In this document: positions 37,326-49,903 of the stretch, one piece after another | How the letters are laid out: each line of letters begins with the position of its first letter | Position numbering within the stretch: position 1 is the stretch's first letter | DNA from: Lates calcarifer | Lineage: Eukaryota; Chordata; Actinopteri; Centropomidae | Assembly (NCBI RefSeq): GCF_001640805.2 | Contig: NC_066852.1 | Location: 6,370,194 to 6,434,193, forward strand | Length of the DNA: 64,000 nucleotides | Direction: 5' to 3' | Translations under genes and position numbers: made by a program | Notes under the pieces: model-generated | Told to the model about the DNA's origin: nothing | The model's database searches: none | Seen by the model: the letters and a program-made list of their open reading frames with translations, nothing else

Positions 37326-38174
37326 AAGTGCACCGTTAAAGGATTATAACTGTTGCAAGAACCCACAAGGACTTCATGTTATTGAGTTTGCTGTCCTGCA
37401 ATTTGACCTGTATGAATAGCACTGCCATCTTTAGTTCTTTCATCTACTAGTGTAGGTGTTGTGAAACAGTAAGAAAGACTGCAAACCAATCAACAACTGC
37501 AAGTGTTTTTTCCACTGAGCTGCTGAATAACTAGATTGAGGCCAAACCCACAGGATATACAGTACAAGAAGATTTACCACAGCATGTGGGGTTAACTGGG
37601 GTGAACAAATCATTGGGAGGTTAATCTCCAGATCATGAAAAACCATTAGCATACCTTACTTCAGCTTAGCTGTGTCATGTGATAAAGCCTGGCAGAGATG
37701 GACAGATAGATGGATATCACTGCCACCCAGAATCATGTACTTTTCTCAGTGTATGATAATCTGTAGATATAATATTTGTTTTCAGTGATATGCTGATGAC
37801 CATCAGCTGTTTATGTCTGAACAATTGCTCATAATTGTCATCATTTTCAATTTTGAAGCAGATTAGAACCAGGAGGTCCAGTGAAAGCAAGCAAAATAAA
37901 ACACTCTGCCTCTGTCATTGTCTGTAACATAAACTACAAATCTGCAGCTAGTGCCACACGTCACATTCCCTCCACTCACAAGATGACAACTTCTTTTTAC
38001 AGCTCTTTGCTGCCATTCATGGTGCCATGAGGATGAATCCTCATGACTTTGATGGTTTCTGACTTTTCTTCTAGTGGTCAAACTCTTCACTACTTATCAT
38101 CATAAATATCTTATCGTCCACCGGGTGGACAATGTGTCCTAATGAAGCATGCCATGCTGGTGCCAATATGAGGT

Positions 38175-38600
38175 TGTGGTTTTGAGTAAAATCTCTTAAC
38201 AACTATTGGATGGATTACAATGAAATTTGTTTTCAGACATTCATGTCTCCTTCAGCATAAACTGCAATAACTTTGGTGATCCCCACACATTTCATCTAGT
38301 AATCAGATGAACTATCAGATCAAAATTCTTACTTGTCCACTTCAGTTTATGACCAAATACCCTCAAAACTGATAACACTCCCATTAGCCCCCGCTGTATG
38401 TTGTGTTTATAGAGCTAATTAACAAATGTTGGTATGCTAACATACTTAACAATATTGAACACGTACTTGCTCAACCTCAGCATGTTAGCACTATCATTGT
38501 GAGAATGTCACTATGCTATCATTAGGATTTAATTCAAAGCACCACTATGCATGTAAGTACAGTGTCACAGAGCCACTAGCATGGCTAAATGGTCTCAGAA
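38175..38600 (+). mobile_element. Dispersed repeat, family B (GCTAACATG/ATGAAATTTG type), plus strand
   Basis: In order: AACAACTATTGGATGGATTA, ATGAAATTTG, TTTGGTGATCCCC, TTTATGACCAAATACC, ACTCCCATTAGCC, GTTTATAGAGCTAATTAAC, TGTTGGTATGCTAACATAC, CTCAGCATGTTAGCACTATC, CAAAGCACCACTATGC and CACAGAGCCACTAGCATGGC. I recall this chain as a very common percomorph repeat. A reverse-oriented copy lies at 48.5-49.06 kb in this window, which supports its repetitive nature. No protein is encoded. Confidence 0.6.
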
Positions 38601-38781
38601 ATGTAGGGGAAAGTGCCCAGACACAGCAGTTGCTGTTCTCATGTGGTATATCTGGTAACACTGTAGCCCCAGCACATCACCTATGGTGTAACTTTTGAGC
38701 CCACGCACATAGTTATGGCGTAGCTCACACAGAGGTATAAATCCAACTTTAGCCTTTAAGAGTTAACTCTGCCTAGACTTT

Positions 38782-39256
38782 TGATTCTGTTAGAACACAA
38801 TGTTATAGCCATGACAGTAGGTAATACTTCAAATACGGACATTGCTGCAAGGAAGCTACAAATGCATGGATGCTTCATGCACATCTTCAACCCAGCAGCA
38901 CAGAAGATCAATACAGGCACCCAAGATTAGTGCCAATTCAGTCTGCCCAATCTGACCAAATGTGAAATATGGTAATAATGGTAATATTTTATTCTTGAGT
39001 TATGGGCAAAAATGTGTTTTGTTAGGTCATGGTGGCCTTTGACCAAACTCTAAGAAGTTCATCCTGGAGTCTAAGTGGATGTTTGTGCTAGATGTGGGCC
39101 TGTGACCTTGACCTTTCACCTTTGACCACCAAAATCTAATCATTCAATGATTCCAAGTGAGGGCAAGTGAATATTTGAGCCAAATTTGAAGAAATTTCCT
39201 CAAGGCATTCCAAAGATATCATGTTTGAAAGAATAGGACAGATGCATCGACAACAC
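38782..39256 (+). mobile_element. Dispersed repeat, family A copy 1
   Basis: It shares with 55.64-56.33 kb the same ordered strings: GCCATGACAG, ATCTTCAACCCAGCAGCACA, GAAGATCAATACAG, TTGAGTTATGGGCAAAAATG, GACCTTTGACCACC-like strings, GTTCATCCTGGAGTC, TGAAGAAATTTCCTCAAGGC and GGACAGATG. It is made of about 135-bp sub-units. No ORF; the origin class is unknown to me. Confidence 0.7.
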
Positions 39257-40194
39257 AAAAACTTATTTTTATTTTTTGTTGTTTCCAGTGTACTTACCCA
39301 TGTCCACTTGTATCAGTGTAAGAGGATACAAGAATGTTCTAAAACAAGTCCATTTGCTCTTATTAAAGAAAATAAAAAAAAGACTAAATAAAGCTTAATG
39401 ATTTGTAGAGATTTGTTCACTGCTATAAAAACACCAGATATTCTGTTTACTGAGTCTGTGTAGCCTGTTAAATCATATTTCTAGTAACTGGTAACTGACA
39501 CCAATGACTGTATCACAGATTATATTAGTGACACCCTCCCTCTTGTCCCAGCCTGGCAATGATGCAGAGACAGACGTTTCTTTTTCTAACCGTGACCTTT
39601 AGCTGTGTCGGGTCTGCCTCCTGCCCACAAGAATAGCCCTGCGTGTGGACTATCACAAACACAAGGCATCCATCATTTTGAAATGCATAAAACAAAAACT
39701 GACACAGGCATGTGCTACTGCATGAAGCATTCACTAAGCAGGAAATAATATTCAATACAGAAACAAAGCAGTTTTCCCTGTAGATTTCTTTAAGCATAGT
39801 TAAAGCGATGGGTTGATCGACCACAGGTTGTCATTGTGGTTATAAATAGAGCTATGTGTGCTGTTATGTTAAAAAAGGCTATCGTGTTATTAGAGAACAC
39901 TGACCCCCCTTGCCATTCCCCACCACCTCTGCCACTGCCACAGAATGACGGATCGATTGAAGAGTGACAGCAGTGAGGAAATAGAGAGAGATTCAGGATT
40001 TACATCGTCCTCTGACATGCTCATATAAACGCCCCCCAATGATAAAGAGACTACACGCTGACAAGGACACCAGTCCTCATTTAGCTGCTTACAAGTTAAA
40101 AGATTTGCCATCTCTCCTCCCTATTTCACTCTCTTTCTCTCTAACTCTCTCTCTTTCAGCAGATTTCATTGCAAAGCATACAACCTTTGTGAAT

Positions 40195-40445
40195 TATTTA
40201 GTTTATTGACCTCTGCAGGGATTTAATATGAAGGTCGTTTCCTGCTGGCAGAGCGAGCGCCGGCGGGGTCCTCAGGTGACACGGCCAAGGTCGCCCGTCT
40301 CCCTCCAGTTAATAATATATTTGTCACACGCAGTGTGTTAGCCCCCGACACAGTGCTACTGCCTTCCACTTGATTAGTGCAACCAATAAGGACTGCCAAA
40401 GATAATAAAGTAGACATTGGCTTAAGGAGATGTGTCAAATGTCCA
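40195..40445. promoter_or_regulatory. Candidate regulatory block upstream of the 40.6-kb exon
   Basis: Unique with CpG: GCGAGCGCCGGCGGGGTCC, GTGACACGGCCAAGGTCGCC, AGTTAATAATATATTTGTC, ACTTGATTAGTGCAACCAAT (CCAAT on the plus strand) and AAGATAATAAAG. It could be a promoter or enhancer serving the candidate exon about 160 bp downstream. Confidence 0.25.
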
Positions 40446-40489
40446 CAGCATCTCTCTCTATCTCCCCCCACACAGATACTCTAAGCACG

Positions 40490-40533
<44 letters not shown>
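40490..40533. repeat. (AC)n microsatellite
   Basis: About 22 AC units, 67 bp upstream of the acceptor at 40600. Confidence 0.95.
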
Positions 40534-40535
<2 letters not shown>

Positions 40536-40600
40536 TTCACACCCTGTCTTTCCCTCCTCCTCCTTCTCCTCCTCTCTGTTGTTGTTTTATTGTTTCCTAG

Positions 40601-40777
40601 ATGAAGGTTAAAGGGAGATGCTGAACAGACAGAACAGCCTCAGGGCCGTGGAGGGCCTGGCTGCCTGGCTGCCTGGCTGCGGCAGGCGGTGCTGTGGGTA
40701 CCAGCAGCAGCCAACCTCTGCACCTCCGTTCCTCCACAAGTTCATGCAGCGCACTGGTGTGTCAGAGAGGCAAGAGG
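40601..40777 (+). CDS. Candidate alternative 5' coding exon (UTR plus start codon)
   Basis: A long C/T tract ending TTTATTGTTTCCTAG (to 40600) is an excellent acceptor. The exon would end AAGAGG before GTGAGT at 40778, also a strong donor. All three frames carry a stop in the first 24 nt, so it cannot be an ordinary internal coding exon. After those stops an ATG at 40618, with a purine at -3, opens 53 codons plus one base to the donor, starting MLNRQNSLRAVEGLAAWLPG and passing through Cys-rich GCGRRCC. This fits an alternative N-terminal exon or an exon of a non-coding transcript. Its phase does not match the exon at 63973: one leftover base there leads to a stop. The CTGGCTGC triplication at 40655-40679 is low complexity. 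The protein is not recognised. Confidence 0.3.
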
Positions 40778-40879
40778 GTGAGTCAGCCAAAGCTGCAGGG
40801 GCAAGTGGGTTACAGCATCTGATGTACATGGGGGGCAGTAGAGAGCTGCTGGTCCCTGACCGCGCCTGTCACTGATAAT

Positions 40880-42899
40880 AATCGCAGAGAGCTATGGAGC
40901 CTTATTAGCACTGCTGTTTGGCTGAGACAAAATGGCGCCCAATAGGTGAAACTGAGGTGAATTATGGCGAGGGTAAGGAAAGCATTACAGCAAGGGTGGC
41001 AAATATATTCTGGAACGGTGCTGTAATGAAGTTGGTGGTGTCTATGAGGATATAGAGCAGGGGGTTTAAATCTTTAAGGAGTGAACAAGTCTTAAGTGCA
41101 ACATTATTGATTTGATTGTATGAGTGCTGGAGATAATGGAGAACCAAGGAGGCCCCACAGTGACAGGCAGAAGAGGTGCTGCAGTCAAAGCTGAGCTGCA
41201 ATCTGTCTCTTGGTTTGTCCTTTTCCTGGAATAGTTTGCATCAGGAGGTCACTGCAAGGTGAGCCTGACAAACATGTAGGGCTGACACCTGTTAGATACT
41301 GGAGATAACAGCTGACAGTGTTATCAGTCAGATATTACAGATACTGCGTGTACTGTATACATACTCTACATACAAATATATTTACATAAAGAGGCTGGAC
41401 AAAATAACTAAATCATTGCATTATACAGTAAAATGCAATCCAATGCAACAAGCCCCAAAACTACAACTTTAACCCGTAAGAACCCACAGTGACACAGGCA
41501 TCACCAACCCTTTAAATGTTGTGGAAAGTTCCTCATAATTGACTTTGAACCCCCCCCCCATAATTTTTCTAAAAGGAAAAATGGGTCTGGGCTCTAATGG
41601 GTTAAAAATAACTAGTAGCAATAAATATTGTATGAATATTATATGCATTAAAGATCAATTGCAGGTCAGTTTTACCGCATTGCATCATATGTTTTTATGT
41701 CTATCCCCTGTACATATAAGGTCAACAGAAATTTGAATTGAATTCAAGGACAAAATCTCAAATAGTATTGCAGCTAGCTGTGCATAATTTTTCATTTTTC
41801 AAAACAGACTAAAACTGTTTTTGGGCAGACATCATAAGCTTCAGGGCTCTGGGTGGGCATTTACTTCATAGTGTATAATTGACTTTTGAGGGCCGATGCT
41901 CCTGGGAGACACACTGTCAATTTGCAATGTGCAATACGAACCAGAGCACGACATTGGCCTTGATAGGCAATACACAATGATACAAGATGTCCTTACCCTT
42001 TTTGTTTTTTGTTTTTTGCATGTAGTTCTAGTTATGTTGTGTAAGTGATTGAAGACATTTGTCCCTTCACACCATGAAACATTTTGGAGGACACTCTGTG
42101 CTATTACGTTTGTATTTCTCTCAGAAAGTGGAAGTGTTGAATTAGCTTAGCTTGCTAACATTAGCTCTGATTCCCACTATATTATTTTTGGGTCACGGTA
42201 GCAGTAGCTTTGTTTCTTTTATTGATCTAGCTGTGGCTGTGGTCTCTAACCTCAACCTTCCGTACGTTACTCTATGACTCAAATCACAACACAGAGTAAC
42301 TGATCCAGGTGTATCATGAAATAACATGCAGTACCTCTAAGTCTGTTAGATCTGTAATGATATCTTGTATTATAGTTTATTATATATTAACTATACATTA
42401 TAATTTATTATTATTATATATGTGACCAATAAAGTAAAATTACAGCACAAACATTGTCAGTAAGAACCAAAAATCCACACTCATTAGAGAACACTACTGT
42501 AGATGGGTGCTATTATATACATATAACCTAAATGTGTCTTTTTGGTAATTACAGCTTTGACCATATATAGGCACACAAGTGTATGGCTATGTCTATGTGC
42601 TGCTTTCTCAGACAGAATAATTTCAGTAACATCAGCACTGGTGGAGTTTTTGTAATGTTCCTAAGGTAAAGCCCACAAAAACAAACACCCACTAGTCTCT
42701 CTGCTTTATTGGAGCTTTCTGAAAATCAAAAGGAAAAAAACAAAGGCCCTTTGAATTCAGCACATGTAAGAGTGTGTCAGTGTGAGCTGATGAAGCTGAT
42801 ATCATCCTAAATTAAATGTTGGAAAGCTAGTCAAGATGGGAGGTGGAATCTGCCAGAGCATTAGCATGATCTATGATTCGACTGGTGGAAGGACACAGT
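40880..42899. other. Unannotated unique sequence
   Basis: A C10 run near 41551 and a very AT-rich patch at 42360-42425. No supported gene. Confidence 0.55.
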
Positions 42900-43330
42900 A
42901 CATTTTGTCTGAATGAATAGATTTGTTGAGTCTATTAATGACCTTCTATTCTAGACCCTTTTCTCTAACTACCCAGCGCCATCCATAACTCGGCTGATTC
43001 CTATCATATAAATCATTGTTCCAATCCCCATCTTTGCTCTATCATGACAATTAGGCTCAATGCAAGGATTCGTGTTTGCTAAATCCAGATTAACTCATCC
43101 CACCTCTGTATCTATAGAACATATGAGGAGGATTAATAGATACAATGTGCTCCATTATATTTGAGACTGTCCAGTGTCAAAAGGAATTATCATTACAGAG
43201 AGACCTTAATCGCTGCAGTTAGTCCTAATGCTAGAAGGTGATAATGTTTTCTACCCTGTCATTATAAAAAGATAACATCCTATTGCAGGTTTTATTTCAG
43301 CTGTGCCCTGCAATTGCTAAACACTACATG
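42900..43330. promoter_or_regulatory. Candidate conserved regulatory block
   Basis: A long repeat-free unique stretch with many homeodomain-type cores: GACAATTAGGC, AGATTAACTCATCCC, GGATTAATAGATAC, CCTTAATCGCTGCAG, GTTAGTCCTAATGC and AAAAGATAACATCC (GATA). Frames are short. By texture this is the strongest enhancer-like segment in the right half. Confidence 0.3.
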
Positions 43331-44104
43331 AATAGACTGATACACTGGAGAAAATGGTGAATCTGAGGATGTTGCATGCTGATTTGACTCCATGTGTATG
43401 TAAAGATAATGACACCCACCTTTGGGGATTTCTGCTGTGGGGCTAGCATATGACCAGTGAGGTCACCGGTGTAGCCAGTTATTGGTCTATTCATTAAGGC
43501 AGACTAGGGCAGAAGTCTGAGGTAAGGTCTCCACTTCCAAAGTAACTCTGCAGCTCAGACCTCATTTGCAACCAGACAAGCCTATTGTAACAGCAAATAA
43601 AACAATATTGATTTTGCAAGTGGCAACGGGGCTGTGCATCTTATTGATCAGGATCAAGCACTTATCACTCTCCAGACCCAGAGTGTGCCAATGTTAAGCG
43701 CAGGTCTCAGGTCTTAATTACAACAGTGGCCTTTACATGGTTCTTCGCCTAATGATGCTCCAATAGTACTGCTGGTTTTGACCTTCCCTATCAGCCGGGT
43801 GGACAAAGGTGCTACTCCTCCTACACAGGATAAAATTTTACTGTTCAGCAATTTTATACATAGAACTGACTGTTCTTTGACTTATATCTTCCATACTCTT
43901 GTTCTTGTTAATATTTTATCTCTCTTCTTGTTGTCCCATCTACTAATGCTGTTGAGCGTTATCACTTTATTAGTAGAGATCCATAGATATCAATGAGCAG
44001 GCGAGGTGTCGGGATGACCCTATACACAACTGACTGTGACTGCTCTGTTAAGGAAAGGTTACAGTTCTTATGTCACATGTTTGAACCCTGCTGCAGCCAC
44101 ATTT

Positions 44105-44600
44105 TCTGCTGAAGTGCTCCTGTAACCATTTATGTACTTTTGCATTTACATTTACATTTACATTTACTCAAGTACAGTTTTGTGGTACTTGTACTTTACT
44201 TCACTGCCTCAATTTTATGCTTTTAAATACTTGTACTCCTCTACATAGAAGTAAATTTTGTACTTGTCCCTCCAGTATATTCATCAGACAGCTACAGTTA
44301 TCATTTACTTACTACTACTAAGATTTTACATACAAAACATATGAGCATTTAATACAATAAAATGCATTATAGTTTACACTGCCAACAGAATATAAAATAA
44401 CTGAAATCAGCTCCAACTCAACTAGCTATAATATTAAATGGTACCTAAGTGTTTATGCATCTGTAATGACATTCAAATAGTATAGTGATATTTGAAATGA
44501 AATAAGATGTATGTATGAATGTAGTATACAGGTATACAGAGTAGTATGTATACAGAGTAATATTGCTGTTTTTATTTAAATGAAATAAAAATATAACACT
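44105..44600 (+). mobile_element. Dispersed repeat, family C (TACTTGTACTTTACT type)
   Basis: It opens with about four CATTTA hexamers (44142-44167), then TTACTCAAGTACAG, GTACTTGTACTTTACTTC, ACTTGTACTCCTCTACAT, CAGACAGCTACAGTTATC, AATGCATTATAGTTTACAC and TATAAAATAACTGAAATCAG. I recall this as a common fish repeat with no coding capacity. The end near 44600 is approximate. Confidence 0.5.
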
Positions 44601-44804
44601 TGCTCATTCATGGTTAAAGGCTAGATCTGGTTTATTTATACAACATAGATCATATTTTTGTTTATTACTGTTCTTATCAGTAATGAAGTCACTGTAGTCG
44701 CCAAATTAATGGTAACATGCAAGAAGTCAGATGACAAGAGGTCAGATGACGAGAAGTCAGATTACAAGGAGTCAGATGGGGCAAAAAACACAATCAGTCA
44801 GATT

Positions 44805-45205
44805 GTCAAACTGTTTTTACTCCTCTATGCCTGCGAGAGCTGTGGCCAGAGGCAGTATGTTTTCAGGTTGTCCATCCCTCCGTCCGTCCTATTCTTGTGA
44901 ATGCGATATCTCAAGAACGTCTTGAGGGAATTTCTTCAAATTTGGCAAAATTTAGATTCAAAGATGAACTAATTACATTTTTTCAAAGACCAAATATCAA
45001 GGTCACTGGGAACTTGTGACAGTTCCTCTCTTGTAAATGCGATATATCAGTAACACCTGGACAGAATTTCATTATATCTGGCACAAACGCCCTTTTTTAT
45101 TCAAGGATGAACTGATTCACCTTGATGGTGGTCAAAAGTCAAAGGTCCAGGTCAGTGTGACTTCACAAAAAATGTTTTTGCCCATAACTCAAGAATATAT
45201 GCTAT
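44805..45205 (-). mobile_element. Dispersed repeat, family A copy 2, reverse orientation
   Basis: On the minus strand it shows the family A order: TTCTTGAGTTATGGGCAAAA, GACCTGGACCTTTGACTTTTG, CAGTTCATCCTTGAAT, then two sub-units each ending GAT-ATATCGCATT-like or GAGATATCGCATTC, then ATAGGACGGACG and GGATGGACAACCTG. The sub-unit period is about 134 bp (GATATATC at plus 45039, GATATCTC at plus 44904). Confidence 0.7.
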
Positions 45206-45209
45206 ATAC

Positions 45210-48060
45210 ATATGCTAATGATGACAACATTATACACAAATATCTAAAAGGATAAAATGATGAAGTCAGGTGATTGTCATTGCAGCATGTGATGCTCTCA
45301 TCAGTCCTCTGCACTCCTCTGTACAGGTAGTCTCTGAGTGAAGAAAGTGTGCATCTCACTGGAAAACTGTAGTTTTTAACAAACATTGGCCAGACAGGAG
45401 GGATTATTTCCAGCTGTGGATTAATACACATTTTGTGCATGAGTATTTATTGCAGCACAACAATGTACTGTGTGTACAGTAGGGATGTACTGGGTCAGCT
45501 TTTATCAGGCTTTGGATACACAATAGAGATCAATTAATTGTTGTTTTTTGTTTTTCTGTTTTTTTGGTCTTTTTATGGAATTGGGATTTGCTGATGACAA
45601 TTACCAGAGTTATCATTTGAAACATTAAGATAAAATGAAAAAGTCTGGTTGATAATCCCAAATCAAGTTGTTAGTATGCTGTGGCTATCAACTGATGGTG
45701 TTAGATGCTCTCACAAGAGGCTCTGTGAGTCATCTCACTGAAGTTCAACTCCACCTTTAGTCTACTGTGGTTGAAGCTGTAGCAGACAGTCACCCCCAGA
45801 CTGAGCTAAAGGTAATAATAAAAATAAAATGCAATTATCCTATAATAGACACTTAGCCATTACACATACAAACCCACGTTAGCTTATGGTAATGACATGC
45901 ACCTTTTGAAAATGCATTTTTTTTTATCTGCCTTAGAGGTAAAGAAGTATGGTTTGATTCTTGGAGATGTCATGCTGTCTGAGAGATGCACTGCCTTATG
46001 AAAATAAAATAAACCATTCAAAAACTCATGAATATATTTACTCAGCCTTGCCAGGTCAACAGACCTTGATAAGACCATGAAAGAAACAAACATATTGCAT
46101 GCACAGCCAAACATAATGTGCAGTGAGTAGAATATATTCCTAATAAGGCTGTGTATTAGACATGGTTAAGATGTTCCTAACGGCATATTCAATGTGACAG
46201 CGATGGATTTTTACAAGTAGAGCTCAATTTCTTTTCTGAATGTCTCAACATGTTTGGATAGAAGAAGATTTGGCCTCTATCTGTAAGGATTTATAAAACA
46301 GTACATCTTGAATGTACCAGGGATCTCAGTCATAGATTAGGGGGCTAAGAGGGAGCATTGCCACTCAAGGTTCTGCTGTCAATCGTTGAATCTCAGTACT
46401 AGGTCAATCAATGGTTCCTCTCCCCTCTCTCCCTCTCTCTTTTCCTCTCTCTCGCTTTCCAGTGATCTTCTCAGATCAGTGGAGAGGGAGAAAAATCAAT
46501 GGAGTAAAGTAATCACTTGGCGGAAGATACAGTGAAGGCCTGAGGCCCACCCAGCTACCTGAGTTCCATTTCACGCATCAGCAGCTGCAACACAAACACA
46601 CAGCGCTAGCCTGTACTCCCATCTTAAACAACATGAGCAGCCCAACGCTCTGCACCCCTTGTGACCTATTCCTCCCTAGAGGAAACTCCCAGATTGCACT
46701 GCAGCACACCACCACTGTCTACCCAATAGCTGGCTATTGATCTGCAGTCCTACACAATCAGGCTCTGACAGCACCGGCCATACCACATTTCCAAAATGCC
46801 AAGTGGCAAAAGTATGCCTCCCTGCCTCTGACATCATTGGCTGATGTGCACGGGAACGATGTCATGTCGAGCTCATACAGCCCCTGTTCGATAAAGCAAT
46901 AGTTTGACGTCACGTCTACAAAATGGTGCAGTGAGCCATTTAATAAATTAAAGTAAACTGAGTCATTCACCATCAAGTCGAGGAGTCGCTGGCATGTTGA
47001 TGATACTGCAAAGATAGTTAAACTTTTATCCCTTTTGTTGAGTATTTCTTTCTCTCACTTATATGAATTATTCAACCTCTGACCCTGCTCTCTCTGACTA
47101 ACATTTGGTGCAGCCCTCCCTCTTCTCACAGTACCGTATGACTGCTATTACCTTTGGCTGGCTTGAGAGGAGAGTGGGTGGAGGGTCACAGTGGGTGGCA
47201 AGGAGAAGGAGCCATGGGTGGGTATTTGTTTAACAATTCTAAAATGCAAATGACAGTATACTCTGAAGATCTGCTGTACTAACAAAGGACCTAAGGGAAA
47301 GGTCAGCAGTGTTTCAGAGGGGTCATCCTAAGGACGGATGGCCGCTCCATTAAATCGTAGCTAGACAGATTTTAGTATGTCCCCAGGTCTCAGCACCCAT
47401 GTTGTTTATGTATGGGGTCAATATGGGCCAGTCATTTCTGGTGGGGTTATCCATTTTTAAGCTGCCCTTGTTCAGCATTAGTGGCTGTATTAGTTTGTAT
47501 AGGAGCTGATGGGAGGGTACTGTAGCAGTGAACTATGAAGTATATAAGGTTATGTTTTTTTTATATTATCAAATGTAAATATTGCTTTGAGGCAGAGAAT
47601 AAATATGAATAGTTAGTTTGGGTGGAATGAAAAGGGCATTTATAACAATCAAATGTAAATTCAAACACTAAATTTAAATGAAATGTTAGAAAAAACCCAT
47701 CAGATCTAAGACTAGGTAAATAATACTGGCTGAACCATTGTTGTAAGAGAGCAACAGTGAGAAATCAGTCACTTAACAGATTATAACACTATGAAAGGAT
47801 TTCAGTATCAATTTTGGATACATATTACTTTAAAGGATAAGTTTGGTAATATTCTATATTTTCCTTATTATCAGCAAATCCCATGAAAACACCAAAACCA
47901 CCAATAAATGGATCCTCTGAAAATCCTGATATATCTTATTCTTCTGAGTCAGAGAGATCTGTTGTTTTCCAAAAGCTATTAAAAAGTCATCAGTGAGCCA
48001 CACTGTTGCACAGGGTGACATGTTACTTCATTACACTGAACATTGACATTATGTGACAGC
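45210..48060. other. Unannotated unique sequence
   Basis: A CT-rich patch at 46420-46460 and GGGTGG-rich text at 47170-47222 were noted. No gene seen. Confidence 0.55.
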
Positions 48061-48067
48061 GAGTCTT

Positions 48068-48107
48068 GTTGCTGTAAATACTAGCATGTTGCTGTAAATA
48101 CTAGCAT
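48068..48107. repeat. Perfect 20-bp tandem duplication
   Basis: GTTGCTGTAAATACTAGCAT occurs twice head to tail with no change, which points to a recent duplication. Confidence 0.95.
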
Positions 48108-48499
48108 ACCAAATCTACAGCTCTGTGGTAATGTTGCTAAATGCAATTACGTATGCTTACAATGTCAACATGAAGCATTGTAAAGGCTTTAACCATAGAC
48201 TGTACTAACATTAACTTTATACTTTATTTATCCACTTGTGGAATTTACACTTAACTTACTTTAAGATGATCGACTTCTCTGTTTACTTCTGTGTGCTTGC
48301 TGTAGAGTGTCCACAGTGCCCCTACATTGTTGGAGATCAACAACAACTCCTGCATGGATGAGATTGCAACTTGTGGGAGTACAGTGATTGTTTCAGACAG
48401 TGTGCACACACCTGCAGAGATTATGCAGAGCTGGCCATATGTAGCATGTTGGTGCCTTTAGGAAATTATTAGCCCATACTAGTGACTCTCTTTGGAGGC

Positions 48500-49060
48500 T
48501 ATACTAACAAACAGTGGAGCTTTAAACAAAATGCTAACATACTCAAAATGACTACATTAACATGCTGATACTAAGCAGGTATATTGTTTACCATATTCAC
48601 TCCCTCAGTTTAGCATGGTCATAAACAAAGTATTGAACAAATTACATTTTTGACCTGTTGATGGTGGTGTTTCCATTAGTGCCACCATGAGGTTGACATT
48701 TTTTAGACATTTTTGAGAAATGTCTAAACAACTACTAGATGGACAGCCATGAAATTTGGTAAACATGCTCAGAAGGAATTATAACAACTGGTGATCCTCT
48801 GAGCAGTAGAGGAATGTTTACCAAATTTCATGGCAGTCAATCCAGTAATTGTTTAGACATTTCTCAAAAATGTCAGCCTCATGGTGGCACTAATGGAAAA
48901 ATCATTGGCTCACCAAAGTCAGTAGGCCTCTTCTTCTGGGGACCAAAGATGTCTGTATAAAATTTCATAGCAATAAATCTATAGTTTAAATGTTTCAGTC
49001 TCTGATAAAGTAGTTTACTGACCAACAGACCAAAGTTGGCACCCTAATGTTTTTAGCCAT
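48500..49060 (-). mobile_element. Dispersed repeat, family B, reverse orientation, with internal inverted duplication
   Basis: Read on the minus strand it follows the family B order seen at 38.2-38.6 kb (ATGAAATTTTATACAGACAT, then TTGGTGAGCC, then TTTAGCATG-like strings). In the middle the sequence is duplicated in inverted orientation (see 48670-48899), which the copy at 38 kb lacks. Confidence 0.5.
48670..48899. repeat. Large foldback: about 84/95-bp inverted repeat with 51-bp loop
   Basis: Arm 1 (48670-48764) begins TTTCCATTAGTGCCACCATG and ends ATGAAATTTGGTAAAC. Arm 2 (48816-48899) is its reverse complement with few mismatches. An 11-bp insertion in arm 1 (TTTTTAGACAT duplicated) explains the length difference. 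TGCTCAG/CTGAGCA in the loop extends the pairing. Confidence 0.9.
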
Positions 49061-49886
49061 GCTCAAGACATGGTAAAAAAATGTGTGCAAGAGATCATAC
49101 TGTCTGTCTGTCTGTCAGAGGCTGTCTTGAAAGTGTTATTGCAACAGTTATTTAATTTTGATGTTACACTCTTATTATCTGTTGCATGTTCCATTCAGCT
49201 GAGGTTTCACTGTTTGTCAAAGGGTCAGTCTGAATCTATGGTCAGTTATTGAAGACAAGCTGAACTGCTGCCTAATACTAGTCCCTGTGACCACAGACAA
49301 CTCTGTCCTTTCCGCCTCAGACTAATGCAAATCTTGGTCAGTCTCACTTCATTTAAGTAAGGAGTTTGTTTTGCTTTGATGGTAGGTAGGCTCCATTAAA
49401 CCTGACATATATCAAAGCAAGACACCATCTGCTGTGATGTTTTGTGAGCATGCTTCCTCGCTCTTCCCCCCACTTTGGCACCAAATGGAAAATATTCCCA
49501 CTCCACAAAGTTAGTTTTGAGAATCCTTCAGTCTGGGGTGCCTCTAATATCCTCTGACTGTATGAGATTTTAGAGCAGGTGTACATTTATTCACTGTTGT
49601 CAGCTCAGAGACACTTGGCTAAACATTTTGCCAAAACATGCTTCAGCCATGTCAGGCAGGAGTGTTGAGAGCGGCGTGGCCTTGTGCTGCTGGGACATGA
49701 TCACTGTCAAGGCCGAGTCCCTGGGACGCTGAAAGCAGTGAGAGATTACTCAATGGCAAACTTTCAGCTTCTCCTTTAGCTTATAGGCAGAACATGTTCC
49801 TGAGTGGCACAGGGTCACCCTGATCTCTGATGACTCTCCTCCTCCTCCTGTTCTCCCTCGTTCTCCCTCTCCTTGTCTGTGTGTTG

Positions 49887-49903
49887 TTTTTTTTTTTTTT
49901 TTT
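49887..49903. repeat. T17 homopolymer
   Basis: Seventeen T followed by GTGATG. Not an acceptor, because no AG follows closely. Confidence 0.9.
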
